Source: Mucilaginibacter frigoritolerans (GTDB lineage Bacteria; Bacteroidota; Bacteroidia; Sphingobacteriales; Sphingobacteriaceae). From it: DNA of 64,000 bases. Positions 37,044 to 45,160 of this stretch are shown one piece after another (the stretch's first letter is position 1; every line of letters begins with the position of its first letter). Below the pieces are notes generated by a model, which saw only the letters and a program-made list of their open reading frames with translations, made no database searches and had not been told where the DNA came from. The position numbers were made by a program, and so were the translations under genes. Location of the stretch: positions 62,001-126,000 of the forward strand of contig NZ_VLLI01000014.1 of assembly GCF_007830615.1 (NCBI RefSeq), in the 5' to 3' direction.

Positions 37044-38477
37044 ATGGATGCTAAGCTTTCTTTTCTTCTTGACAAATCGAACGATTTTTTTTGTGTCATG
37101 GACAGAAAAGGAATAATAAAACGAACTAATGCTTCTTTCAGAAAAGCTATTGGATATTCGGAAGCAGAAATCACCGGCAAACCTATAAGCGTTATTTCTC
37201 ACTCGGCTGATATTAGAAGGCACGATGAACTACTGAAGACATTATTGCACAAAAAAGAAGTTTCGGATTATGAAAGTCGCCTAAAAGCTATTGATGGTAT
37301 TTATTATAATATCAAATGGTCACTGGTGTACGACTCAAATATCGATCTGGTGTATGCCAGCGGCATCAATTTAACCAATAAATTAAACGGCACTGATAAA
37401 AGCTTATCCGACAGTATCCAGCACATTATTCAAAGTTTTAACGAGGGCTTTTTTATTATTGATGCCAATTGGCAGATAACCGCATTTAATCCGGCTTTTC
37501 AGGCTATTACCGGCTTAAAAACCAAACAGCTTAAAAAAATCAATTTCAAAGAATTACATAGTTTAGGTATAACCGACAAAATTATGAAAGAATTTGAAAA
37601 TGCTTTTAACGGTAATATTTCAAGTCAGTTTCAATACCTAAACAATTATACTAAAAGGTGGCTACGTGTTAATGTATACCCATATAAAAATGAAGTAATG
37701 ATTTTTGTGAGGGATATTACCTCTATGAAAATACAGCAACTTATACTCGCCCTCGAAAAAAACATTCTGGAGTTAAATGCATCAGCCTTATATTCCTTTC
37801 CCCAAACTATAAATGAATTATTAAAAGGCATTGAAGAAATATATCCGGAAATGATTTGCTCGGTGCTGGAAGCAGACGATGCCAACGAACGACTATATCA
37901 CCTGGCCGCTCCACGCCTGCACAAAGAATATTGCGATGCCATAAACGGAACCGACATTGGCCCTAAAGCCGGTTCATGCGGAACTTCAGCATATCATCGC
38001 TCACAGGTAATTGTAAGTAATGTAGAAACGGATCCATTATGGGATGATTTCCGGGACATTATTAGACCTTTTGGGCTTAAAGCTTGTTGGTCTACCCCTA
38101 TAATCAGTGCAAATAACTACAAAGTACTGGCTACTTTTGCTGTTTATTATACCACTACCCGCGAACCAAAGCCTGACGAACTACAAATGATTGAACGGAC
38201 ATCCAATATTTTAAGGGTGTTAATGGAGAATAAAAAAAACCAGGATCATATCATCGATCAAAATAAAAGACTTCAGGAAATTGCTACCATCAGCTCGCAT
38301 GAAATCAGAAGGCCGGTAGCTACCATTTTAGGACTGGTTAACTTATTTGATCATGATTACATCAATAATTCCATGAATAAAGAAATCCTGGCTCACTTAG
38401 ATAGTACCGCAAAAGAGCTTGATAGTGTAATTCATACCATCGTTGAAAAAACAATCTTCCTAAACTCCGGATCTTAA
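37044..38477 (+). CDS. PAS-PAS-GAF-HisKA signalling protein without kinase ATPase domain
   Basis: The 477-residue soluble protein has PAS domains at about 5-115 and 125-230, a GAF domain at about 240-390, and a histidine-kinase dimerisation helix with H419 in SSHEIRRPVA. It then stops 58 residues later, with none of the N, G1, F or G2 boxes of a HATPase. The next gene, beyond a terminator, is convergent, so no separated ATPase fragment follows. It may be phosphorylated in trans, titrate a partner kinase by mixed dimers, or be a sensor whose kinase domain was lost. There is a natural stop and no frameshift remnant. Confidence 0.87.
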   Translation: MDAKLSFLLDKSNDFFCVMDRKGIIKRTNASFRKAIGYSEAEITGKPISVISHSADIRRHDELLKTLLHKKEVSDYESRLKAIDGIYYNIKWSLVYDSNIDLVYASGINLTNKLNGTDKSLSDSIQHIIQSFNEGFFIIDANWQITAFNPAFQAITGLKTKQLKKINFKELHSLGITDKIMKEFENAFNGNISSQFQYLNNYTKRWLRVNVYPYKNEVMIFVRDITSMKIQQLILALEKNILELNASALYSFPQTINELLKGIEEIYPEMICSVLEADDANERLYHLAAPRLHKEYCDAINGTDIGPKAGSCGTSAYHRSQVIVSNVETDPLWDDFRDIIRPFGLKACWSTPIISANNYKVLATFAVYYTTTREPKPDELQMIERTSNILRVLMENKKNQDHIIDQNKRLQEIATISSHEIRRPVATILGLVNLFDHDYINNSMNKEILAHLDSTAKELDSVIHTIVEKTIFLNSGS

Positions 38478-38499
38478 TTACTGGTGTATATAAATAGAA

Positions 38500-38530
38500 G
38501 AGCGATCTTAAAAAACAGACCGCTCCTTTT
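38500..38530. terminator. Bidirectional terminator between convergent genes
   Basis: GAGCGATCT (38500-38508) pairs with 38517-38525 at 8 of 9 positions around a loop containing an A-run. TTTT follows on the plus strand. Confidence 0.6.
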
Positions 38531-38538
38531 CAAGAATA

Positions 38539-39057
38539 TCACTTCGCTATTAATTCAAGTTGCTTTTTAACTATTTCCGATTTCCCGTCACTGATATCAT
38601 AATCAAAATTCCCCATTGAGGTATTTATTCTGATAACAGCTATTTTATTATTCTTCAATTGATCGATATCCCCGCCGTTTAATGAGTAATAAAAATAAGC
38701 CGCTGTAAAAATTGGTGTAGCATCATAATGTATGGATGAATGATCCTCAAATGCGGCATCCAGTTCAATCAGTTTACCGTCGGCAAACTTTATAATAGCC
38801 TTATCACCTGCACTTACATAAAAATCCCATTCCACAAACCCTTCTCTCAGATGAAAACACAGATAAATACCTTTGCCTTTCATAATGCTACATCCTATAA
38901 GATGGGTTGATAGGCTTAATTTACTTTGCATAGGCTCTTCTTTCGTCTCCAGAGTGGTATCGCCGGTAATTTTATCAATTACCGGCTTTTGAAGCTTTTG
39001 CGCACCGGCATTAAAGGCCAGCAGCATTGCAGCCACCATAAAAATGTACTTTTTCAT
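38539..39057 (-). CDS. Secreted protein of unknown function
   Basis: The 172-residue protein has a clear signal peptide (1-19, cut after NAGA|Q). The mature part is predicted as mixed alpha/beta and includes FVEWDFYVSAGDKAIIKFADG followed by regular beta strands. I recognise no family. It lies 19 bp downstream of the ssb-like gene on the same strand, so co-transcription is likely, but no functional link is apparent. Confidence 0.8.
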   Translation of the reverse strand: MKKYIFMVAAMLLAFNAGAQKLQKPVIDKITGDTTLETKEEPMQSKLSLSTHLIGCSIMKGKGIYLCFHLREGFVEWDFYVSAGDKAIIKFADGKLIELDAAFEDHSSIHYDATPIFTAAYFYYSLNGGDIDQLKNNKIAVIRINTSMGNFDYDISDGKSEIVKKQLELIAK

Positions 39058-39076
39058 AAACTGAATAAGGTTTAGG

Positions 39077-39406
39077 TTATTTCAATTTCATAAACTCATT
39101 AACCACCACTTCGCTTACATAGCGCTTGTTGCCATCTTTATCAGTGTAGCTTCTGTTTGATAGTTTACCTTCAATAGCTACTTCATCGCCTTTTTTAAGA
39201 TAATCGCCAGCAAGTTTTGCCTGTGTGCCCCAAAGCACCAGGTTATGCCATTGTGTTTCGGTTACTTTTTCGCCCTTATCATTTTTATAGCTTTCATTAG
39301 TGGCAATTGAAAAGCGCGCTAATTTTCTGTTATTGTCAAAGCTTTTTACTTCCGGGTCCATACCTAAATTGCCTACCAGGCGTACGCTGTTTTTTAATGA
39401 GTTCAT
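39077..39406 (-). CDS. ssb: Short single-stranded DNA-binding protein lacking the C-terminal tip
   Basis: The 109-residue protein is essentially one OB fold (SVRLVGNLGMDPEVK, WHNLVLWGTQAKLAGDYLKKG, IEGKLSNRSYTDKDGNKRY). It ends at residue 109 without the Gly/Pro-rich linker and acidic DDDIPF-type tip that binds replication partners in the main SSB (usually 140-180 residues). It is therefore probably an accessory paralogue, perhaps used in DNA uptake, plasmid or stress contexts. The main SSB should be encoded elsewhere. Confidence 0.92.
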   Translation of the reverse strand: MNSLKNSVRLVGNLGMDPEVKSFDNNRKLARFSIATNESYKNDKGEKVTETQWHNLVLWGTQAKLAGDYLKKGDEVAIEGKLSNRSYTDKDGNKRYVSEVVVNEFMKLK

Positions 39407-39517
39407 GTGCTAAATTTAAAATTTCGTATTGTTAAATGATTGATACAAAGTTGCAGGCTCCCCAAAGATTTATCCGGTTAATACCCATTTACAGTCGACA
39501 ATATCTATTTGCAATCG

Positions 39518-39549
39518 TTTGCAAGCGGATAATATTTTATGTACCTTTA
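39518..39549 (+). promoter_or_regulatory. Promoter of the zinc-ribbon protein gene
   Basis: TTTG at 39518-39521 and TACCTTTA at 39542-39549 (one mismatch to TAnnTTTG) are 20 bp apart. The ATG follows 4 bp downstream, so the transcript would be almost leaderless. Confidence 0.5.
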
Positions 39550-39553
39550 GAGC

Positions 39554-39910
39554 ATGAGCGAAGAAAGAGGTTGTCTTGATTGCGGAACTATACTACATGG
39601 CCGGGCCGATAAAAAGTTTTGTAATGACCTGTGCCGCAACAATTACAACAATCAGCTAAACAGTAACAGCTATAACCTGATAAGGAATATCAATAATATA
39701 CTGAAACGTAACAGGCGTATTCTAGAAGAATTAAACCCTACTGGCAAGACAAAAACAACCCGTAAAAAATTAACAGCTAAGGGATTTGACTTTGAATACC
39801 ACACCCGCAGCTATCAAACCCAAAATGGCAAAACCTACCACTTTTGCTATGAGTACGGCTACCTGCCCCTTGATGGCGATGAGTTTTTGCTGGTTAAAAG
39901 AGAGGAATAA
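39554..39910 (+). CDS. Small zinc-ribbon protein of unknown function
   Basis: The 118-residue basic protein starts with a likely zinc site C7-x2-C10-x12-C23-x3-C27 (CLDCG ... FCNDLC). A Lys/Arg/Asn-rich middle follows, then a C-terminal segment with several aromatics (FDFEYHTRSY, FCYEYGYLPLDGDEF). Similar short zinc-ribbon proteins are common in Bacteroidota without assigned function. Nucleic-acid binding is a guess from the basic middle. It is divergent from the ssb-like gene across 147 bp. Confidence 0.78.
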   Translation: MSEERGCLDCGTILHGRADKKFCNDLCRNNYNNQLNSNSYNLIRNINNILKRNRRILEELNPTGKTKTTRKKLTAKGFDFEYHTRSYQTQNGKTYHFCYEYGYLPLDGDEFLLVKREE

Positions 39911-39944
39911 GCAGGCTATTATCCAGTATCATTTCAAAATAAAA

Positions 39945-40034
39945 ATCCGAAATCGAACATTCGAAATCCGAAATCCCCACGAAAAGTCATCCTAAAACAA
40001 CAAATCTGAAATCCAAATTCTGAAATCCGAAATA
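39945..40034. repeat. Degenerate short repeats (variants of AAATCCGAAATC)
   Basis: Within this gap the unit GAAATCC, or one-base variants of it, occurs about six times (for example 39960-39977 and 40013-40033). The copies are unevenly spaced and imperfect. They lie directly upstream of the MBL-rhodanese promoter. Confidence 0.5.
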
Positions 40035-40038
40035 ACAT

Positions 40039-40046
40039 TATCTTTG
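40039..40046 (+). promoter_or_regulatory. -7 promoter element (TATCTTTG) of the MBL-rhodanese gene
   Basis: A perfect TAnnTTTG match, 8 bp before the ATG at 40055. Confidence 0.5.
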
Positions 40047-40054
40047 CGCCCATA

Positions 40055-41413
40055 ATGATTATCCAACAATTTTACGATAAGGGTTTGGCCCATGGTTCAT
40101 ATGCTGTTATCAGAACAGGCAAAATGATAGTGATTGACCCGGCACGCGATCCGCAACCCTACTATGACTTTGCTAAACAGCATAATGCTGATATTGTTGG
40201 GGTAATTGAGACCCATCCGCATGCAGATTTTGTAAGCTCACACCTGGAGATACATCAAACAACTGATGCGGTTATTTATGTAAGCAAACTTACCGGTGCC
40301 GAATACCCGCACGAAAGTTTTGATGATGGTGATATCATTAAACTAAACGACATAAAATTAAAAGCCATTAACACCCCAGGGCACTCTCCTGATTCTATCT
40401 GTATTTTGGCAGAAGATGAAAATGGCAAAGAGCAGGCCCTGTTTAGTGGTGATACTTTATTTGTTGGCGATGTTGGTAGGCCCGATCTGCGCGAAAATGT
40501 AGGCAATACCACTGCAAAAAAAGAAGAACTTGCCCGCCAGATGTACCATTCTACCCGCGATAAGCTGATGAAGTTACCTCATAATGTGGTGGTTTACCCA
40601 GCGCACGGACCAGGCTCATTATGCGGAAAAAACATGAGTCCTGACCTGCAAAGCACTATAGGCCGCGAACTACGCGAAAATTATGCCCTGCAATTAATGG
40701 ATGAATTGCAGTTTATTAAAACACTAACTTCCGATCAGCCATTTGTGCCTAAATATTTCACTGCCGATGTGGAACTCAATAAAAAAGGGGCTCCTTCATT
40801 TAAAGAAAGCGTTGCCGCTGTTTTAAAGATAGACCGTAACAGTGTTTTGGATGAAAACATTCTGGTAATTGACACCAGGCCAATGGAGCAGTTTAGAAGC
40901 GGACATGTAAAAGGCGCCATTAACTTACAGGATGGTGGTAAATTCGAAACCTGGCTGGGATCAATTGTTAGCCCTACAGAATTGTTTTATTTAATTGGAA
41001 ACACAGATACCGATCTGGATACAGCCATTTATAAAGCTGCCAAAATTGGCTATGAGCAAAACATTAAAGGTGCCTTGTTAGTTCCGGATAACGCTACAGA
41101 AAAAGCACCCGAATTGGATATAAATACCTTTACAACACAATCAGAAAATTATACGGTAGTTGATGTACGTAATACAAACGAAACGGAAAGTAACTTAATA
41201 TTCAACCACGCCGATACCATACCATTACCCGAATTACGCGAACGTATAGGCGAGATTCCAACCGATAAACCCATAGTGGTGCATTGTGCTGCCGGGTATC
41301 GCTCAGCCGCTGCGGCAAGTATTATAGCAGCCGCGATAAATAATGTTCCGGTTTTTGATTTGAGCGAAACAATTGTTGATATTCAAAATAAAACGTTGCA
41401 GGTTATAGGTTAA
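40055..41413 (+). CDS. Persulfide dioxygenase-like MBL-fold protein with two rhodanese domains
   Basis: The 452-residue protein has an N-terminal metallo-beta-lactamase domain (about 1-250) with metal ligands H54, H56, D58 and H63 (THPHADFVSSH) and later GDTLFVGDVGRPD, as in ETHE1/persulfide dioxygenases. Two rhodanese domains follow: one at about 260-345 that lacks a Cys loop, and one at about 365-450 with the active loop C411-AAGYRS. The likely role is oxidising glutathione or other low-molecular-weight persulfide and transferring sulfur, in sulfide detoxification. The next gene, mnmD, starts 22 bp downstream. Confidence 0.9.
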   Translation: MIIQQFYDKGLAHGSYAVIRTGKMIVIDPARDPQPYYDFAKQHNADIVGVIETHPHADFVSSHLEIHQTTDAVIYVSKLTGAEYPHESFDDGDIIKLNDIKLKAINTPGHSPDSICILAEDENGKEQALFSGDTLFVGDVGRPDLRENVGNTTAKKEELARQMYHSTRDKLMKLPHNVVVYPAHGPGSLCGKNMSPDLQSTIGRELRENYALQLMDELQFIKTLTSDQPFVPKYFTADVELNKKGAPSFKESVAAVLKIDRNSVLDENILVIDTRPMEQFRSGHVKGAINLQDGGKFETWLGSIVSPTELFYLIGNTDTDLDTAIYKAAKIGYEQNIKGALLVPDNATEKAPELDINTFTTQSENYTVVDVRNTNETESNLIFNHADTIPLPELRERIGEIPTDKPIVVHCAAGYRSAAAASIIAAAINNVPVFDLSETIVDIQNKTLQVIG

Positions 41414-41434
41414 GTTAATAAAGCACGTTTCACA

Positions 41435-42139
41435 ATGAACCATGAACCAACGAATGACCTGAGAATTGTGGAAACTGCAGATGGGTCAAACACCATTTAT
41501 AACCCGCAGGTAGGCGAAAACTATCATTCAAAGCATGGGGCATTGCAAGAAAGCAAACATGTGTTTGTAAGCGCTGGCCTTGACTATTATTTACATAGTG
41601 AAACAGGATCAAAAGAAACAAATGCTTCCATTTTAGAAGTAGGTTTTGGCACAGGTTTAAATTTTTTGTTAAGCGCTGATTTTTGTATCGATCAAAAAGT
41701 CAAACTCGATTATACCGGTATTGAAGCCTATCCCCTAAGCGCTGAAATGATTGGCCAAACCGGCTATGATCAATACATTTCTTCAGAAACATGGCAATCT
41801 TTTCTTCATCAATATTCAAAAAGCTTAACAGGCCCGGTTGCCATCACCCCTACATGCCAGCTGCAAGTAGCTCATTGCAAACTATTGGATTTTCAATCAG
41901 ATAAACTATATGATGTAATTTATTTTGATGCTTTTGCAGCCATTCATCAACCCGAAATGTGGGATGAAACAGCTATAGCACATACTGTACAGTTTTTAAA
42001 ACCGGGCGGCGTATTTGTAACTTATGCCATTACCGGGAACCTTAAACGGTCTTTAAAAGCTTTAGGCTGTAAGGTAGAAAAAACGCCTGGTGCACCAGGA
42101 AAGCGGGAAATGTTACGCGCAACTGCCAATTTCATTTGA
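41435..42139 (+). CDS. mnmD: tRNA (5-methylaminomethyl-2-thiouridine)(34) methyltransferase MnmD
   Basis: The 234-residue protein has the SAM-binding motif ILEVGFGTGLNFLL (near 66-79) and the MnmC/MnmD signature YFDAFAAIHQPEMWDE, then GGVFVTYAITGNLKRSLKALG. It corresponds to the stand-alone methyltransferase half of MnmC, which methylates nm5s2U34 at the tRNA wobble position. The oxidase half is absent, as is usual in Bacteroidota. It is 22 bp downstream of the sulfur-handling MBL-rhodanese gene, an association that may reflect simple proximity. Confidence 0.9.
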   Translation: MNHEPTNDLRIVETADGSNTIYNPQVGENYHSKHGALQESKHVFVSAGLDYYLHSETGSKETNASILEVGFGTGLNFLLSADFCIDQKVKLDYTGIEAYPLSAEMIGQTGYDQYISSETWQSFLHQYSKSLTGPVAITPTCQLQVAHCKLLDFQSDKLYDVIYFDAFAAIHQPEMWDETAIAHTVQFLKPGGVFVTYAITGNLKRSLKALGCKVEKTPGAPGKREMLRATANFI

Positions 42140-42200
42140 TTTGCGTGATTGTATTTATTTTTCAACCACAAAATTTCCATGTGCAAGCTCCCGATCATTA

Positions 42201-42998
42201 TTAATGCTTTAAATACTGGTTAGGCACATTTGGTGGGGTGTAATCAATACCGTAAGCATGCTTGATAAGTTTGGCTACCACCTTGGTTACTGCATCTTCA
42301 TCACGATGCATCTGGGGAAGAGATCCCATCATTGCATAGGAAATTGGATTTACAGCCGGAATAAATGTTTCCCACTCATATCCTTTTCCCCATATCAGCC
42401 CCTTAACGGTAATTTTTAGATCAGCTGAATTTTCAAGTAAAAAATCAAGCATATCTGCCGAGTTATTATTATTTTGGTTAACGGTATGGAAAATTGGGGT
42501 ATGGCCGCCAAATCCATAATCATCAAAGGCTGCCCTAGCATTAATGTCGGCTCCATGCTTTAGTAAAACCCTTGCACAGGCAACAGAATTATATTCCGCG
42601 CAAAAATGCATTAAAGTTCCGCCCGTTAACGGTGTATAGGTATTATTATATAACTGATAGATTTTATGTTTAATATCAGGCGTTTGTTTAATTATTGATT
42701 CAAACTTAACAGCATCATCAATTAATACATACAAAAGAGCTTTATCTTCAAACTGTAAACCGGCATCAATAAAAGCTTTCACACAGTCCTTAAAACGGGA
42801 TGTGCGGGTGTACATTTCAACTATTGTGGTGAAAAGCGGTGTTCCATCGGGTAAAATATCATCAGGTGTTCCACCATCAGCAAAATATTTCTGTATCCCT
42901 TCAACCGAATGTACCTCAACCGCATAAATAACATCATTATAGGCTCGCATTGTTTTAATAAATTGATGATAAATAAAGTTAAATAAAGATATTGACAT
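42201..42998 (-). CDS. Ankyrin repeat protein
   Basis: The 265-residue protein shows ankyrin-like repeats in the middle (GGTLMHFCAEYNSVACARVLLKHGADINARA, then FGGHTPIFHTVNQN and MLDFLLENSADLKI). No signal peptide is evident. Residues 1-16 precede a second Met (42950, MRAYND) that is a good alternative start. Ankyrin proteins mediate protein contacts; the partner is unknown. It is convergent with mnmD and divergent from mazG. Confidence 0.82.
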   Translation of the reverse strand: MSISLFNFIYHQFIKTMRAYNDVIYAVEVHSVEGIQKYFADGGTPDDILPDGTPLFTTIVEMYTRTSRFKDCVKAFIDAGLQFEDKALLYVLIDDAVKFESIIKQTPDIKHKIYQLYNNTYTPLTGGTLMHFCAEYNSVACARVLLKHGADINARAAFDDYGFGGHTPIFHTVNQNNNNSADMLDFLLENSADLKITVKGLIWGKGYEWETFIPAVNPISYAMMGSLPQMHRDEDAVTKVVAKLIKHAYGIDYTPPNVPNQYLKH

Positions 42999-43069
42999 AC
43001 TTTATTTCTGGTTTCAGGATACTTTCCGACTCTCATACTTAAATCCTATTTTTACATCAAATATTTTTT

Positions 43070-43873
43070 ATGGCATTAATACCACCATCAACTGCGGTAA
43101 CACCCGAAAGTGCTTTTACCAGGCTGCTTACCATTATGGACGACCTGCGTTTAAATTGCCCATGGGACAAAAAACAAACACTCGAAAGTCTGCGCCATTT
43201 AACCATTGAGGAGACTTATGAGCTATCGGATGCCATTTTAAGTGCAGACATGCCCGAAATAAAAAAGGAATTGGGCGATATCATGCTTCATCTGGTATTT
43301 TATGCCCGTATTGCGTCAGAAACAAATGATTTTAATATTACCGATGTTTTAAACAGCATTTGCGATAAACTGGTAAACCGACATCCGCATATTTATGGTG
43401 ATGTTGATGTACAGAATGAAGATGATGTAAAACGCAACTGGGAACAGATAAAACTTAAAGAAGGCAATAAATCAGTATTAGGCGGGGTTCCATTATCATT
43501 ACCAGCTTTGGTAAAAGCATCCCGGATACAAGAAAAGGCGCGTGGTGTAGGATTTGACTGGGAAGAGAAAAAACAAGTTTGGGCAAAGGTAGAAGAAGAA
43601 CTGCAAGAGTTTAAAAATGAATTTAATGCTGAAGATGAAAGCACTATTGATCATGAAAAAGCAGAAGGCGAATTTGGCGATCTGTTGTTCTCATTAATAA
43701 ATTATGCCCGCTTTATCAATATAAACCCCGAGGATGCTTTGGAAAAAACTAACCGTAAGTTTATTAAGCGTTTTCAGTATCTGGAAACCAAGGCAAAAGA
43801 AAACGGAAAGCAGTTACATGATATGAGTTTGGCCGAAATGGATATTTTTTGGGAAGAAGCTAAAAAAATATAA
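43070..43873 (+). CDS. mazG: Nucleoside triphosphate pyrophosphohydrolase MazG
   Basis: The 267-residue protein has two MazG-type helical repeats with metal-binding Glu/Asp clusters: EETYELSDAIL...ELGDIMLHLVF in the first (about 48-90) and EEELQEFKNEF...EFGDLLFSLINYARF in the second (about 175-225). CPWDKKQT near residue 28 is a MazG signature. It would hydrolyse NTPs to NMP and PPi, cleaning the nucleotide pool or tuning stress alarmones. The following lipoprotein gene starts 60 bp downstream. Confidence 0.94.
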   Translation: MALIPPSTAVTPESAFTRLLTIMDDLRLNCPWDKKQTLESLRHLTIEETYELSDAILSADMPEIKKELGDIMLHLVFYARIASETNDFNITDVLNSICDKLVNRHPHIYGDVDVQNEDDVKRNWEQIKLKEGNKSVLGGVPLSLPALVKASRIQEKARGVGFDWEEKKQVWAKVEEELQEFKNEFNAEDESTIDHEKAEGEFGDLLFSLINYARFININPEDALEKTNRKFIKRFQYLETKAKENGKQLHDMSLAEMDIFWEEAKKI

Positions 43874-43933
43874 AATATGCTGATATATTGTAGCGTTATT
43901 AAGAAAACCTACGTAAACCCTAAAAATTAGCAT

Positions 43934-44380
43934 ATGAAATCTAAATTACTTTACTCTCTTTTTACGGTTACCATATTGGCATTGGCAAGTGGCTGCATAA
44001 GCAACAAAAACACACCAACGCCAACCAATTATCCAACCGGAACTTTCACCGGGCAATTTAGGCTGATACGCAATAATTTAACCACAGGTGTACATGATAC
44101 ATCATCAGCCAACATACAACTTGTGTTAAATGCAACTACCGGCTACTCGGTCACTGGCGATACTTCAACCTTACAGGCAGGAAGCCATGGTGCTTATGCC
44201 ATTAATTCTAATTACATTGATTTTCAGGATGCTACTTATCCTAAAACAGGTACCCCAACAAAAACTCACTTAAACGGTATTTATCAATATTATTATGATG
44301 GTTCTTCCGTATTTCAAATGCTTACAGCAAGCCCACTGGATACGTTGGTATTGGAATATGATTTAAAGAAAACAAACTAA
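43934..44380 (+). CDS. Small lipoprotein of unknown function
   Basis: The 148-residue protein has lipobox LASGC (C20 or so). The mature part begins with a Thr/Pro/Asn-rich linker and is followed by beta-strand-rich sequence (GTFTGQFRLIRNN, NIQLVLNATTGYSVTGDTS), resembling lipocalin-like Bacteroidota lipoproteins. No family is recognised with confidence. It precedes the ECF sigma gene by 213 bp on the same strand. Confidence 0.78.
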   Translation: MKSKLLYSLFTVTILALASGCISNKNTPTPTNYPTGTFTGQFRLIRNNLTTGVHDTSSANIQLVLNATTGYSVTGDTSTLQAGSHGAYAINSNYIDFQDATYPKTGTPTKTHLNGIYQYYYDGSSVFQMLTASPLDTLVLEYDLKKTN

Positions 44381-44428
44381 GTTTTACGGTTAACCGGGTT
44401 AATTAAGTTGACCAGTTGGTGAAGTTAA

Positions 44429-44463
44429 AATGGCAAAATAGTAATTATTCAACTATTTCCATT
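44429..44463. terminator. Imperfect hairpin upstream of the ECF sigma gene
   Basis: Arms 44429-44442 and 44452-44463 pair over 12 bp with a bulge on the left arm. No T-run follows on either strand, so it is a weak terminator or a structural/operator element between the lipoprotein gene and the sigma operon. Confidence 0.35.
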
Positions 44464-44593
44464 AATAAAACTTAATCAGCCTGATCAACTTTCTTATTTT
44501 AATCAACTTATTTTCAATCATCTGTAGCGATATTGTCCTTTATCCCGTAAAGGATATAAAAAACAAAAATTCAGGCAGAACTAAACACACTTA

Positions 44594-45160
44594 ATGCATC
44601 AGTCCCGGGGCATAGCTGAAGAAGAAATTATCAGCAAATGCAAAACAGGTAGCCTAAAATATCAGGAAATGCTGTATAAGCATTTCTATGGCTACGCCAT
44701 GGGCATTAGTTTGCGTTACAGCCTGAATCGTGATGATGCGTTAGAGGTTGTAAATGATGGTTTTATAAAAATATTCAATGCCATAAACCAATTCGACAGC
44801 AGCAAATCATTTAAGGCCTGGCTGCGAACCATTATGGTAAATACGGCAATTGACAGGAGACGTAAAGACCTCAAATTTCAGTTGAATATTGAACTGGATG
44901 AGGCAATGCCCCTAAGCCATGCAGCAAAGGCTATTGACGACCTTAATGTACAGGACATATTAAAATTAATGAAAGAACTGCCGGCCATACAATTAACCAT
45001 TTTTAACTTATATGAGATTGATGGATATAATCACGACGAAATAGCCGGGCTATTATCCATCCCTCCCAGCTCATCAAGGGTTTATTTGAGCAGGGCCAAA
45101 GAACGATTAAGAAATATGCTAAAGGCAGAAGCACAAAATAATGGACGAACAACTGGATAA
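44594..45160 (+). CDS. ECF sigma factor (RNA polymerase sigma-70 family)
   Basis: The 188-residue protein has sigma region 2 (about 25-95, including YGYAMGISLRYSLNRDDALEVVNDGFIK split across the helices) and region 4 (about 125-180, with YNHDEIAGLLSIPPSSSRVYLSRAKERLR). It starts as M-H-Q-S and ends 20 bp inside the next gene, so the two are translationally coupled. The neighbour is a predicted membrane anti-sigma factor with a C-terminal beta-barrel, so release from that protein by an envelope signal is the expected mode of activation. Targets unknown; autoregulation is likely. Confidence 0.93.
   Translation: MHQSRGIAEEEIISKCKTGSLKYQEMLYKHFYGYAMGISLRYSLNRDDALEVVNDGFIKIFNAINQFDSSKSFKAWLRTIMVNTAIDRRRKDLKFQLNIELDEAMPLSHAAKAIDDLNVQDILKLMKELPAIQLTIFNLYEIDGYNHDEIAGLLSIPPSSSRVYLSRAKERLRNMLKAEAQNNGRTTG

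Noticed and set aside
39945..40034. Possible CRISPR-like repeats
   Set aside because: The repeat units are 7-12 bp, unevenly spaced and imperfect, with no spacers of constant length and no cas genes.
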